Below the pieces are notes generated by a model. That model saw nothing but the letters and a program-made list of their open reading frames with translations, searched no databases and was not told where the DNA came from. This document shows, piece by piece, positions 8,681 to 16,745 of a DNA stretch of 20,929 nucleotides (position 1 is the first letter of the stretch; each line of letters begins with the position of its first letter). The DNA comes from Acanthamoeba sp. SK_2022b. Taxonomy: Eukaryota; Discosea; Longamoebia; Acanthamoebidae. The translations under genes and the position numbers were made by a program. The stretch lies in NCBI GenBank assembly GCA_027943245.1, contig JANDJZ010000460.1, positions 1 to 20,929 of the forward strand. Reading direction: 5' to 3'.

Positions 8681-9693
8681 CTTTGGTCGTTGTTGTTCCT
8701 TCTTCTTTGCCAGGCAGCGCGAGAAAGAAGCTGCAAAGCCTCCTTCGGACAGACAAAGCAACCACCGGCTTACATGAACGCAATAATTGCGCCTGTCGGC
8801 AAGGTAACGGGCCCGCGATATTATCGACGTTATTTTGACGGGCCTGCGCAACTTGAGCGACATTATATTTTTTTAAAGTCTGTGTGATTGTCAATCAGAA
8901 AAACTTAAACGTTGTACAACTATTGAAGCAGCTTGGATATGTGTAACGGCACTACCCCCTCCGCTGGGCGACCAGCGTGGGCGACCAGCGTGGGCGATGG
9001 AGTATAGGATGGCGTCACTGCGTGAGCAATAGCAAGGATGGCGACTGAGTAGGCGACCGCGTTACCGACTGAGTGGGTGGTGGCAAGTTGGACGGTGACA
9101 AGGATGGCGACTGAGAAGGGGTGGATCGCGTGGCTGCTTGCATCGGCGAAGGCGGGGTAGATGGTGACTGCGTCGAGGATGTTGGATTACAGTCGCGCGC
9201 CTTCGCTCTCGAGGTTTTTTTGATACGGGCATATCAAATACCTCAAATTCCTCTTTTTCTTTATTTGAAAGTGAATTAGTAATTGTTTTCCGAAACGCAA
9301 TTTGCGAAATGTTTCTCTGTTTGCGAACTACGAAAAAACTGGGAAAGCGAAGAGCAAAGCGTGTGTTGTAATTTGTAGCCGCCCATTGGGATTGTTCAAT
9401 TAACTTTATTCCTGACATGTAAGCCAGCCCCCACCAATAATGGTCCAAAAAAATCACATGTAGATAGATAGGAAAAAGGGCAAGCAAGCTCTCCCTGCTG
9501 AACTCACCTGTATCTATGCTGCCCTGCCTGTTCCAGCAAGTGTTTCCCTTTTTTGTCTATTCATGGAACTCACAGGTGCACTAAACGGGGGTGTAGCTCC
9601 TGGCAGGGGAGGATGGGGGTGTGATTGTAGCATGCAGCACCCTGCGGGTGAGGTGTATCATTCGGGGCTTATGCATTTCCGAAGGTATAAGAT
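8681..9693. other. Intergenic kilobase without a supported gene; small direct repeats
   Basis: The left end is the promoter and 5' UTR side of the minus-strand decarboxylase gene. I see no recognisable coding exon: a 141-codon minus-strand ORF at 9062-9487 has no conserved features and low-complexity ends. The sequence is more AT-rich than the gene regions from about 9220 to 9480. Short direct repeats lie at 8965-9115. A TATAAG at 9686-9691 sits just before the tRNA. Confidence 0.45.
8965..9115. repeat. Degenerate short direct repeats
   Basis: A 13-bp unit (TGGGCGACCAGCG) is repeated in tandem at 8965-8977 and 8978-8990, with a partial third copy. Downstream, AAGGATGGCGACTGAG occurs at about 9034-9049 and again at about 9100-9115. 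Confidence 0.7.
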
Positions 9694-9766
9694 GGGGGCG
9701 TAGTTCAATTGGTAGAGCGTCTGACTCCAGATCAGAAGGTTGCGTGTTCAAGTCACGTCGTCCTCA
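9694..9766 (+). tRNA. tRNA-Trp (anticodon CCA)
   Basis: A full 73-nt cloverleaf without an intron. The acceptor stem is GGGGGCG (9694-9700) with CGTCCTC (9759-9765), all seven pairs formed with two G-T wobbles. The D stem is GTTC/GAGC, the anticodon stem TCTGA/TCAGA, the anticodon CCA at 9727-9729, the variable loop AGGTT, and the T stem GCGTG/CACGT around TTCAAGT. The discriminator base is A. The internal A box (TAGTTCAATTGG) and B box (GTTCAAGTC) are good pol III promoters, and a T5 run at 9771-9775 is the likely terminator. Confidence 0.93.
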
Positions 9767-9770
9767 CATA

Positions 9771-9775
9771 TTTTT
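9771..9775 (+). terminator. RNA polymerase III terminator (T5) after tRNA-Trp
   Basis: Five T residues lie four bases after the discriminator base of the tRNA, the usual place for a pol III stop. Confidence 0.7.
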
Positions 9776-9817
9776 CCGGTTTGCGCCCTTTTAGCTGCGT
9801 CAGACCGACCTCTCAGC

Positions 9818-10543
9818 TCACTGACCGGGTGTGAGCTTGATGATGACATCTCGGTACCGCACAGGGAAGCGTGAGACAAAGTCCGTGCGGTTGGCCGGCG
9901 TTGAGTCGGCAGGATCGAACCCTGGCGCCAGCTGAGCGCCAGTCAAGATCCACGGCTCTGGGGCGAGAATCCCATCAGCACAGGCTGACACGACGATTGA
10001 TTGATCACCAACACCACCGCACGCACCGGCTATGTCGGTATCGGCGAAGTAAGCACCCATCCACACCTCATGCTCCGCTGTGTACTGAGGCACACACCCG
10101 TTCAACAGATCTGATCCCACCTTGGTCATCTTTACCGTTCCTGTGGCAACGTCAAACTGGGCGAGGGTGATGCAGGCGTTGCCAAGGCCGTAGGCGTGCC
10201 ACACTTCGTCAGCGGCGAGGCGGTGCAGAGGCACCACACAGTCGGTGCCGGCAAAGAGGTTGTAGATGGCGCTGCCCACCAGCCGCGTCTTCGACCCCGA
10301 GCGGAAGCGTGGAGGCAGCACCGACGTGGGGACCACGACGCCGTCGCTCTCCCATGTCGCCCGGAAGTAGTTGCCCAGGGGTTGGCGCGTGAGGTTGAGC
10401 CTCTGCGCCACCTCCACCGGCGACAGGCCGAATGAGGCAGATGATGAAAGGTGTGAATTTAAAGATTTAATCTTTGACCCTGCGGCGGGCGCTCCACAAG
10501 TGAGGCAGAGGAGAGCGAGGCACAAGAGAAAATAAAAGGACAT
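9818..10543 (-). CDS. Secreted protein of unknown family (241 aa)
   Basis: I do not recognise this protein. It is a single-exon ORF. I chose the ATG at 10543 over one 30 codons upstream because it begins directly with a signal peptide (MSFYFLLCLALLCLTCGAPA, cleavage near residue 20). The mature part of about 220 residues has no membrane segment, two N-glycosylation sequons (NLT and NRT), and five cysteines after the signal peptide, which could form disulfides. It is rich in Ala, Val and Gly with high GC at third positions, as expected of real coding sequence here. The 3' end lies only 51 nt from tRNA-Trp and the 5' end about 100 nt from tRNA-Asp, so promoter and 3' UTR must be very short or overlap the tRNA genes. 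A secreted or lysosomal soluble protein is the most I can infer. Confidence 0.65.
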   Translation of the reverse strand: MSFYFLLCLALLCLTCGAPAAGSKIKSLNSHLSSSASFGLSPVEVAQRLNLTRQPLGNYFRATWESDGVVVPTSVLPPRFRSGSKTRLVGSAIYNLFAGTDCVVPLHRLAADEVWHAYGLGNACITLAQFDVATGTVKMTKVGSDLLNGCVPQYTAEHEVWMGAYFADTDIAGACGGVGDQSIVVSACADGILAPEPWILTGAQLAPGFDPADSTPANRTDFVSRFPVRYRDVIIKLTPGQ

Positions 10544-10643
10544 GTTTGATCTTGCGCCACAAGCAACAACGAAAAACACCCCCGTTATTGCTACGCGCCT
10601 GCCGCTGCTCCACAAAAGTTGAGGCATGGGCAAAAGAGGGATC

Positions 10644-10716
10644 CTCCCCCGCCGGGATTTGAACCCGGGTCGTCCGCGTGACAGGCGGAAATGCTAGCCA
10701 ACTACACCACAGGGGA
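10644..10716 (-). tRNA. tRNA-Asp (anticodon GTC)
   Basis: A 73-nt intronless cloverleaf on the minus strand. The acceptor TCCCCTG pairs with CGGGGGA with one wobble, and the discriminator is G, as usual for Asp. The anticodon stem is CCGCC/with CGG pairing around a TGTCACG loop, with GTC at 10682-10680. The T arm is CCGGG TTCAAAT CCCGG. The A box TGGTGTAGTTGG and B box GGTTCAAATCC are both clear. Confidence 0.95.
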
Positions 10717-11140
10717 TTGCTTATTTAGGTAATCTCAGCTTGCTATTATGGAATTACATAAACGCCAATCCAAAAGATATCTTCCCCATTCCCTCAGTTC
10801 TTTGATGAGGAAGGAACAAGTGCGCTGAGAGAAGATGCTTGGTAGTTTGGAGGTTGAGGTCTTGGGCACATATGAACAGCAAGTGATCTTTAAGCTAAGC
10901 ACAGTGGCAATCATGCCAGCTCAGAGAGGTGCTAGAACTGCTGCACAGATCTGGCCAGTGAATGTTAAGAAAGGCCAGACAGGCACCTGTGGCACATTTA
11001 CATATCAATCACAGATTAGAAACAAGCTGGACCAATAAAGGTGAGCTTTTCTCCCTTTGATCACCAGAAGAACTGCTTCTCTGGAGTTCTGGATACCACA
11101 AACCATTTCATGGATGACCAGGATTGTTGCATGATTGAGA
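10717..11140. other. Gap of unusual, lower-GC composition; probably includes the 3' UTR of the glycosidase gene
   Basis: From about 10730 to 11150 the sequence is visibly less GC-rich than its surroundings. It has no recognisable gene. A 67-codon plus-strand ORF at 10835-11038 ends at a TAA lying inside an AATAAA (11034-11039), but its codons lack the G/C third-position bias of the neighbouring genes. I see no clear AATAAA on the minus strand for the gene ending at 11141. Confidence 0.4.
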
Positions 11141-12790
11141 TTAGTACAAAGTGAGGAGGAAGTGCCACAGGGCTACCACAGGACCAGCCAGTGTTGAGCC
11201 AGCTGAAGTGATTTCGTCCAACTGAAGGACGATTACGTGATCAGGCACCTGGAGTGAGATGCTTGTCACCTTGGTGAAGGTCGAGTGGCCATTGGTGCTG
11301 TAGTTGCCGCTCAGGCCTGGCCCATCGTTTGGCGCAAAGACTTGGACAGTGTAACGAGGAGGAAGGGTAAGCACGGTGGGCATGCGGGGCGGGTAGATCT
11401 GCCTATGCGGGTGGTAGCTTGTGTCCTCGTTGGAGATCTCATGCCACAGGAGCAGCAGCAGCGTGCCGTTGGGCTTCTGCAGCAGGAGGTGGTGCACGTA
11501 GTCGGTTCGGTCCCATGCCCCCACGGCGCTCACGTTGAGGCTGAACTCGAGAGAGGCGAGCGGATAGGTCGCTGGCCGCAGCTGAGCGGCCGAGGGCACC
11601 CAACCGCTTCTCACGAGGGTCATGAGATTCTTTAGCGCGTTGTAGCTGGGCTTGCCTGTGTAGTTGGCATACATGATCCCGAAGTTGGACTCGTGGTCGG
11701 TGGCGTTCTCCATGTTGTTGAGGAACTCGTAGATGCAGGTGCGCCTGATGCCCAGCCGGTAGTATTCGGCAAAGAGGCGATTGGTGTAGAGGCCTTGCGC
11801 GCGGATGGAGGTCCCCATGCCGCCAATCTCGGTCGAGTAGCCTGTCTCGCTCGCGAACCAGGGCTTGTTAGGGTAGTAGTCCCTCGCTTGGTCCCAGTTG
11901 GTGGGGTACTGGTCCATATTGGTCGAAGGCTGAAGAAAGAAAGAAAGGGTCGGCACAGAGGCTGACGAAAGTGTGAAAGGAGAGGACGAGGCACCTGGTT
12001 GCTGTAGTAGAAGTAGCGAGTGATGTTGTCGTAGGGAACGAAGAAATCGACAAGGTAGTTGCCGTTGAAAGGGTAGGGGTGCATGTCTCCAAAGTCGATC
12101 CACTCACTGCAGCAGTTGGTCGGCAGGACTCCCCGGTTGGCCAGTGGCGCGCCGATAACCCACTTCCCGTCGAAAGCAGGATCTTGGCGGAGAAGAGTGA
12201 ACATGTCGCGGATGTACTCGACCGTTCCACTGGGAAAGTCCTTCCCGTTGTAGGTCTGACAGAAAAGAAGAGTCAACACAGGGCAGCGAGGCACCACGAC
12301 TTGTACTTCTTCCAACTCGGGACCAGGCAGAAAGGAGTTGTACGATGTTTCTCAGAGGCCACACAGCATCGGGCTCGTTGTACCCCAAGACGGCGTCAAC
12401 AAGAAGTCCGTCGCTGATGTAGCCCTTCAAGGTGTTGATGCTCTTCTGAAGGTCGGTGCTGTTGCTGTTGGAGTACCAGGGCAGGCTGTGCAGGATGAAG
12501 TTCATCTTAATGCCGAAACTGCCCAGCAGGGCCGAGACATCCTTTGAGTCGTCACGCACGTTGTGGATGCCCGCGTCTACCAGCAGCTGAGCCAACTTCG
12601 TATGGTTGGTGTTGTAGGTGGTCCAAGTGAAGCTGAAGTGGGTGTTGACGCAAACGCTGTCAGCAAACTCCTCGGCCGACTGGGCCTTCTCCACGAGGGC
12701 CGAAGCGCGAAGGTCGAAAAGGCAGAGGCTGCCCACCAAGAGGCAAGCGACGAAGAAGGCGTGCCGTCGTGTGGCGTGGAGGGCGGGCAT
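11141..12790 (-). CDS. Secreted glycoside hydrolase, clan GH-A-like TIM barrel, probably GPI-anchored (498 aa)
   Basis: Three exons (12790-12344, 12255-11995, 11929-11141) join in phase to 1497 nt. Residues 1-31 are a signal peptide (MPALHATRRHAFFVACLLVGSL..., cleavage near RASA). The start of the domain, DSVCVNTHFSFTW...GIHNVRDD, resembles the opening strand of retaining GH-A glycosidases. The likely acid/base is Glu139 in GYNEPD and the nucleophile Glu264 in WFASETGYS, the usual Asn-Glu and strand-7 Glu arrangement about 125 residues apart. These roles rest on motif shape, not on a database match, and the exact family and substrate are unknown. Eight N-glycosylation sequons fit secretion. 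The C-terminus, SAGSTLAGPVVALWHFLLTLY, has small residues then a hydrophobic tail, which suggests a GPI attachment signal. An amoebal cell-surface or cyst-wall carbohydrate-active enzyme is a fair inference. Confidence 0.75.
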
Positions 12791-13162
12791 GGCTTGGTAC
12801 AGGCGCCGGCGATGTAGCACAACAAAACCTCCGGAGCAAGCTGAAAAATGCGATCGCCAACTTCCGCGCCATTGGCGGTTGGTCAAAGGCCTGATTGGAC
12901 AACTCTGGCTTTAATATCAACAAGCGCATCAAGGAGTTGTGATCCCAACGTGGTCGTCTTCTCCCCCTGTGTGTGGCCCTCACCTGGAGTGCGTCTCTAT
13001 CTTCTCGCGCCTCGTAAATCCACAAAAAATACACCTGCAGCTGTTGCCATCTCCTTGCACCCACCTCCTCACGACCGTTGTAGAGCTCTCTGCCCATCTT
13101 GACCCGTTTTCCCTTTCCTTCTCTACGCCGCGAGCTCCCTGCCGGTTGGCCAGACCTCGGCT
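12791..13162. other. Intergenic gap between the topoisomerase and glycosidase genes
   Basis: Both neighbours are on the minus strand, so this holds the 3' UTR of the topoisomerase gene and the promoter and leader of the glycosidase gene. An ATTAAA on the minus strand at 12915-12910 could be a poly(A) signal but lies about 250 nt past the stop. I see no gene here. Confidence 0.4.
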
Positions 13163-13813
13163 CTAATACCTGAAGTCGGCATCGACGTCCATGGCCCAGG
13201 GGAACTTGTCGCGGAGTGCCTTGGAGAAGATCTTCTCGATCGGCACCTGCAACGGCGCACAACCACGACGTTTAATGGTGGAGTAAAAATCAATAAAACA
13301 ATCCATAAATAAAACAATTAAATAATAAAAGCGAGGGAACGACGTACGTCGTGCTTCTTGCACCAGGCGGCGGTGATCCTGGGGTCCATGTAGTTGATCT
13401 TGGACGTGCCGAGGGCGATGGTCTTGAGCTCGTCCTTCTGTTCGATCTCGACCTTGCGGTTCTTGATGCGCTCGTCCAGCTTCTCGATGGCCTTCTTGAT
13501 GCGAGCCCGATCAGTGGGCAGCGCGGCCTTCTTCTTCTTCTTGGGCGTGCCGTCCTCGTTGTCCTCGTCCTCGGACTCCGACTCGGACTTGGGTAGCGGC
13601 TTGCCGGCCTTGACCAGCGCGTACCGGTGCTTGAGCTTCGCCTTGTCGGCCTCGAGCTCCTCCACGAGCTTCTTCAGCTTCTCCATCTGCGCCGAGTGGG
13701 CCTTGGGCACCGACCTCTGATGGTTACACAGGATGGCCACCTGTCTGTTGGCCCTGTTGTAGTGCAGCACCTGCGCCCACACCACACCGCTGTCGTCAGC
13801 GAGCCGCTCCAAG

Positions 13814-13880
<67 letters not shown>

Positions 13881-15937
13881 GAGTGGTGGCCGCACCCTCT
13901 CGGCGACGGTGAGGTCGCTGGGCATGGGCTTGTCGAGCTCCTGCTGGAGGGTGAAGGAGGCGTTGTAGGTACGGAAGACCTTGGCGGTGAGGCCCGGCAT
14001 GAGGGACTTGAGGTAGGAGTTGAGGTTGGTGGTGGTGAGGCGGTCAAAGAGGTCGTCGGCGGGCCGCTTGCCCTTGCGGAAGAGGCGGAAGTTCTTGAAG
14101 ATGATGCGGGGCACCTCGACCGAGTTCTCGTAGCGCATCGAGTCCTTGCCGAGGAAGTCGAACTTGATGGTGGCGGGCTCGACGCACTCGATGTGCTCGA
14201 CGCGGAGGGAGCAGCAGCCGACGGTGTCGGCCTCGTCCTCGCCCTTCTCGTTGCCGACGCGGAGGGCGAGGTGGTCGATGACCCAGAGCGCGGTGGCGCG
14301 CTGGCGCTCGAGCTTCTCCTTGGACTTGAGGTCCTTCATGTAGTTCTTGCGGATCTTGTCGATGTGGTTCTTGAGCTTGCGCGAGGTCTCGAACTTCTTC
14401 ATGTCCGACTGGCCCTTGATGTGCGAGCTGGCCGAGAGCCACACGTACTTGAAGCCCCCGTTGATGTTCTCCTTCCACATGGCGAGCCACGTCACCGTGT
14501 TGTTGTGCGTCACCGTGCCCCACTTGTGCCCCGGGATCGGGCACTTGGGCACCTTGGCCTCCTTGCCGATGTTGATGGTCACGTCCTCGGGCATGATCCG
14601 CTTCTTGAGGTGGCCCGTCTTGGGGTGCGCCCCGCGGCCCAGGAACAGGCCCGGCGGCTCCACCCGGTAGTTGCCGATCTTGACCTTGTGCCCGTCGACC
14701 AGCGCGAAGCCGTACTTCTCGGTGATCTTCTCCTTCTCCTCCTTCTCCTTCTGCTTGTCCTCCTTGGTGCGCGCCTTCTTCTCCTCCTTGCGCTGCTGCA
14801 GGAACGCGTTGATCTTGGTGAAGTCGCACAGCTCGAACTTGGTCACCCGCTTGTACACGGCCGGCGTGGACTTGAGCAGCGCGCGGAAGTCCTTGAAGAA
14901 GTTCTCGTTGAACGTCTTCTTCTGCACGTGATCGGTCTCCAGGTACTGCGCGTAGTAGGTGGCCGCCTCCTCCTGCTCGCTCGTCAGCTCCACCGGCTCC
15001 CCGTCGTAGTAGAACTTGACCCCGTGCGGCTCGTACGCCGGCGGGAACAGCACGCCGTTCCACTCGAGCGTCGTCCACTTGATGCCCTCCTCCTCGCCGT
15101 CCTTCTTCTCCAGCCACCACTTCCACTCGGACGACTCCTCCTCGGTCTTGGCCTTCTTCGACGCCCGCCCGCCCTTGGTGCCTGACTTGCCGCTCGACTT
15201 GGCCTTGGCCTCTGGCTCGTCGTCGTCATCGGCCTTCCTCTTGCGCGATGAAGACTTGGACGACGACGACGACGACTTGCTGCTGCTGCTCTTCTTGTCT
15301 TTTGAGGAGGACGATGAGCTGCTCCTCTTGCTACTGCCACTGCTGCTCCTCTTGCTCCTCTTCTCCTTCTTCTCCTCCTCCTCTTCAAAGTCGTCCTCAT
15401 CGTCATCTTCGTCGCGCTCGCGCTTGGCACGCTTCGACGCCGAGGAGGACCGCGAAGAGCTCTTCTTCTTCTCGACAAAGTCGTCATCCTCGTCGTCCTC
15501 GTACTCATCCTTCACGCGCCTGCTGACTGATCTCTGCGTGAAGAAAGAAATTAATCAGGAAAATTTTCGAGAAATCGGGAAAGGAATTTTCGAGAAATCG
15601 GAAAGAAGAAAAGGAAAAGACCAGCGACGAGGAGAGAGGCAAGCACCGAAGAAGGCATAGGTTGCTTGACGTCCTCATCTTTCGGTTCTGGCTTGATGGG
15701 CGCTGCCGATTTGGTTGGCGCGGGTGGCTTGGAGACCTCCTTCGCGGCGGGTTCTATCTCCATCGAATGCACACGCGGCTTGTTGTGGGCGATGGCGTTA
15801 GCCTCGACAGCTGCAACCACAGCCGCAGCCACTTGTGGGGTGATGACAGGTTTAGTATTGATGACTGGAGCGGTGGGAAGAGGATAGGAATCCTCCTCCT
15901 CATCATCTGACATCACTATCCTCTTCTTTGCGCTCAT
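13163..15937 (-). CDS. TOP1: DNA topoisomerase I, eukaryotic type IB (823 aa)
   Basis: The enzyme relaxes supercoils by nicking one strand through a 3'-phosphotyrosine bond during replication and transcription. Exons 15937-15647, 15533-13896, 13806-13348 and 13246-13163 join in phase to 2472 nt. Residues 1-~240 are a charged nuclear N-terminus: first a proline-rich part (97 aa, own exon), then acidic and Ser/Lys-rich blocks with several NLS-like clusters. The core starts at [27 protein letters not shown]. All five catalytic residues are present: Arg522 (LALRVGNEK), Lys560 (FLGKDS), Arg618 (KVFRTYN), His672 (CNHQR) and Tyr782 ([10 protein letters not shown]). A linker of charged coiled coil (about 680-770) precedes the C-terminal domain, which ends [12 protein letters not shown]. 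The ATG at 15937 is chosen because upstream in-frame codons lack another ATG. Length and domain order fit eukaryotic nuclear Top1. Confidence 0.95.
13818..13881. repeat. Compound (CA)n(GA)n microsatellite in topoisomerase intron 2
   Basis: About 21 CA units are followed by about ten GA units, almost filling the 89-nt intron 13895-13807. On the sense strand the order is (TC)n then (TG)n, leading into TTTTCTCTTGGAG at the 3' splice site. Confidence 0.95.
15562..15602. repeat. Tandem duplication of about 23 bp in topoisomerase intron 1
   Basis: AATTTTCGAGAAATCGG occurs at about 15562 and again at about 15585, within the intron 15646-15534. It is not in coding sequence. Confidence 0.8.
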
Positions 15938-16745
15938 CTTGCTCGACCTAGATCTGCTCAATCGAACGGTCCTCTCTGTTATTGATTGTTGATGAAGGTG
16001 ATTGGAGAAGAAGATGGTGGCTCCTGATTAGAATTGAGGCGCCCGAGTGCGTAAAAAATTAATGTCAAATGCTAATGGCCAAGTCTGAGGATGGGCCGTA
16101 CTCACAGTGCGGGGCCGAGGGTTGTTCTTGGCTAAGTGTGATCGGACTCTGTCGTTTTCAAGCTGAGGCCAACCGCTGAAAAATCTCAAGTCCGGTGGAC
16201 TTGGCGTTTTTGTGCGGGGAAAATGTTGGTGGGTGTCGACATCAATGGTAGCGAGGCGATTCAGCCGACACCTTAAGGTGTTTAAAACGCGGTTTTCTTT
16301 GTGTTTGAAGAAAACGAAAGCGAAGAGAAAGATACAGCGATGCCGCCCACGCAATGTCTGGAGCACAACAGGAAGACCTAGTGCAGACGCCTGAGGAAAA
16401 AGAACTTTCCTACATGCGATACGGCACTTGAGGGCTGTATTGCCGCAGCACGATGCTGGCAGGCCACTAAATAGGTTGGAGAGCCCTTCTTCGGTATTGT
16501 TCCTCGTTTTTCTCTTTTTTACGCTTCCCTACCAATTCCAGCCAGCTAGATTATGCCGACATGCCTGTTGACCAAAGACGAGACAAAGGGGAAGGTAACC
16601 AGGTAGACAGAAAGACAAGACATCTAGGTGCCCCTGGGGCTGCTGCCATCTATTGCGAGGTATAATATATTAGCCTGCAGTCACCTCTACCGCAGCCTCT
16701 CGCCCCAACTCGCATCTTGAGCTCGAGCCTGCCCCACCCCCGGAG
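15938..16745. promoter_or_regulatory. Divergent intergenic region between TOP1 (minus) and the myosin gene (plus)
   Basis: About 800 bp separate two head-to-head start codons, so promoters of both genes should lie here. No coding exon is recognisable. The stretch from about 16040 to 16550 is more AT-rich than the genes on each side. A TATA-like element near 16661 probably serves the myosin gene; nothing as clear is seen for TOP1. Confidence 0.5.
16661..16670 (+). promoter_or_regulatory. TATA-like element of the myosin gene
   Basis: TATAATATAT lies 85 nt before the ATG at 16746. The stretch between is C-rich without an ATG except the chosen start, consistent with a short leader. Motif and position only. 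Confidence 0.4.

Noticed and set aside
8965..9115. Direct repeats considered as a CRISPR-like or minisatellite array
   Set aside because: Only two or three degenerate copies with irregular spacing in a eukaryotic intergenic region.
9062..9487. 141-codon minus-strand ORF
   Set aside because: No conserved features, no codon bias, and a repeat-derived Arg/His/Pro-rich end.
10835..11038. 67-codon plus-strand ORF before an AATAAA
   Set aside because: Codon use unlike the neighbouring genes and no recognisable protein; treated under the composition finding.
14193..15185. 330-codon Leu-rich plus-strand ORF, and a 360-codon minus-strand ORF in another frame
   Set aside because: Both are shadows of the TOP1 core exon, caused by strong G/C third-position bias.
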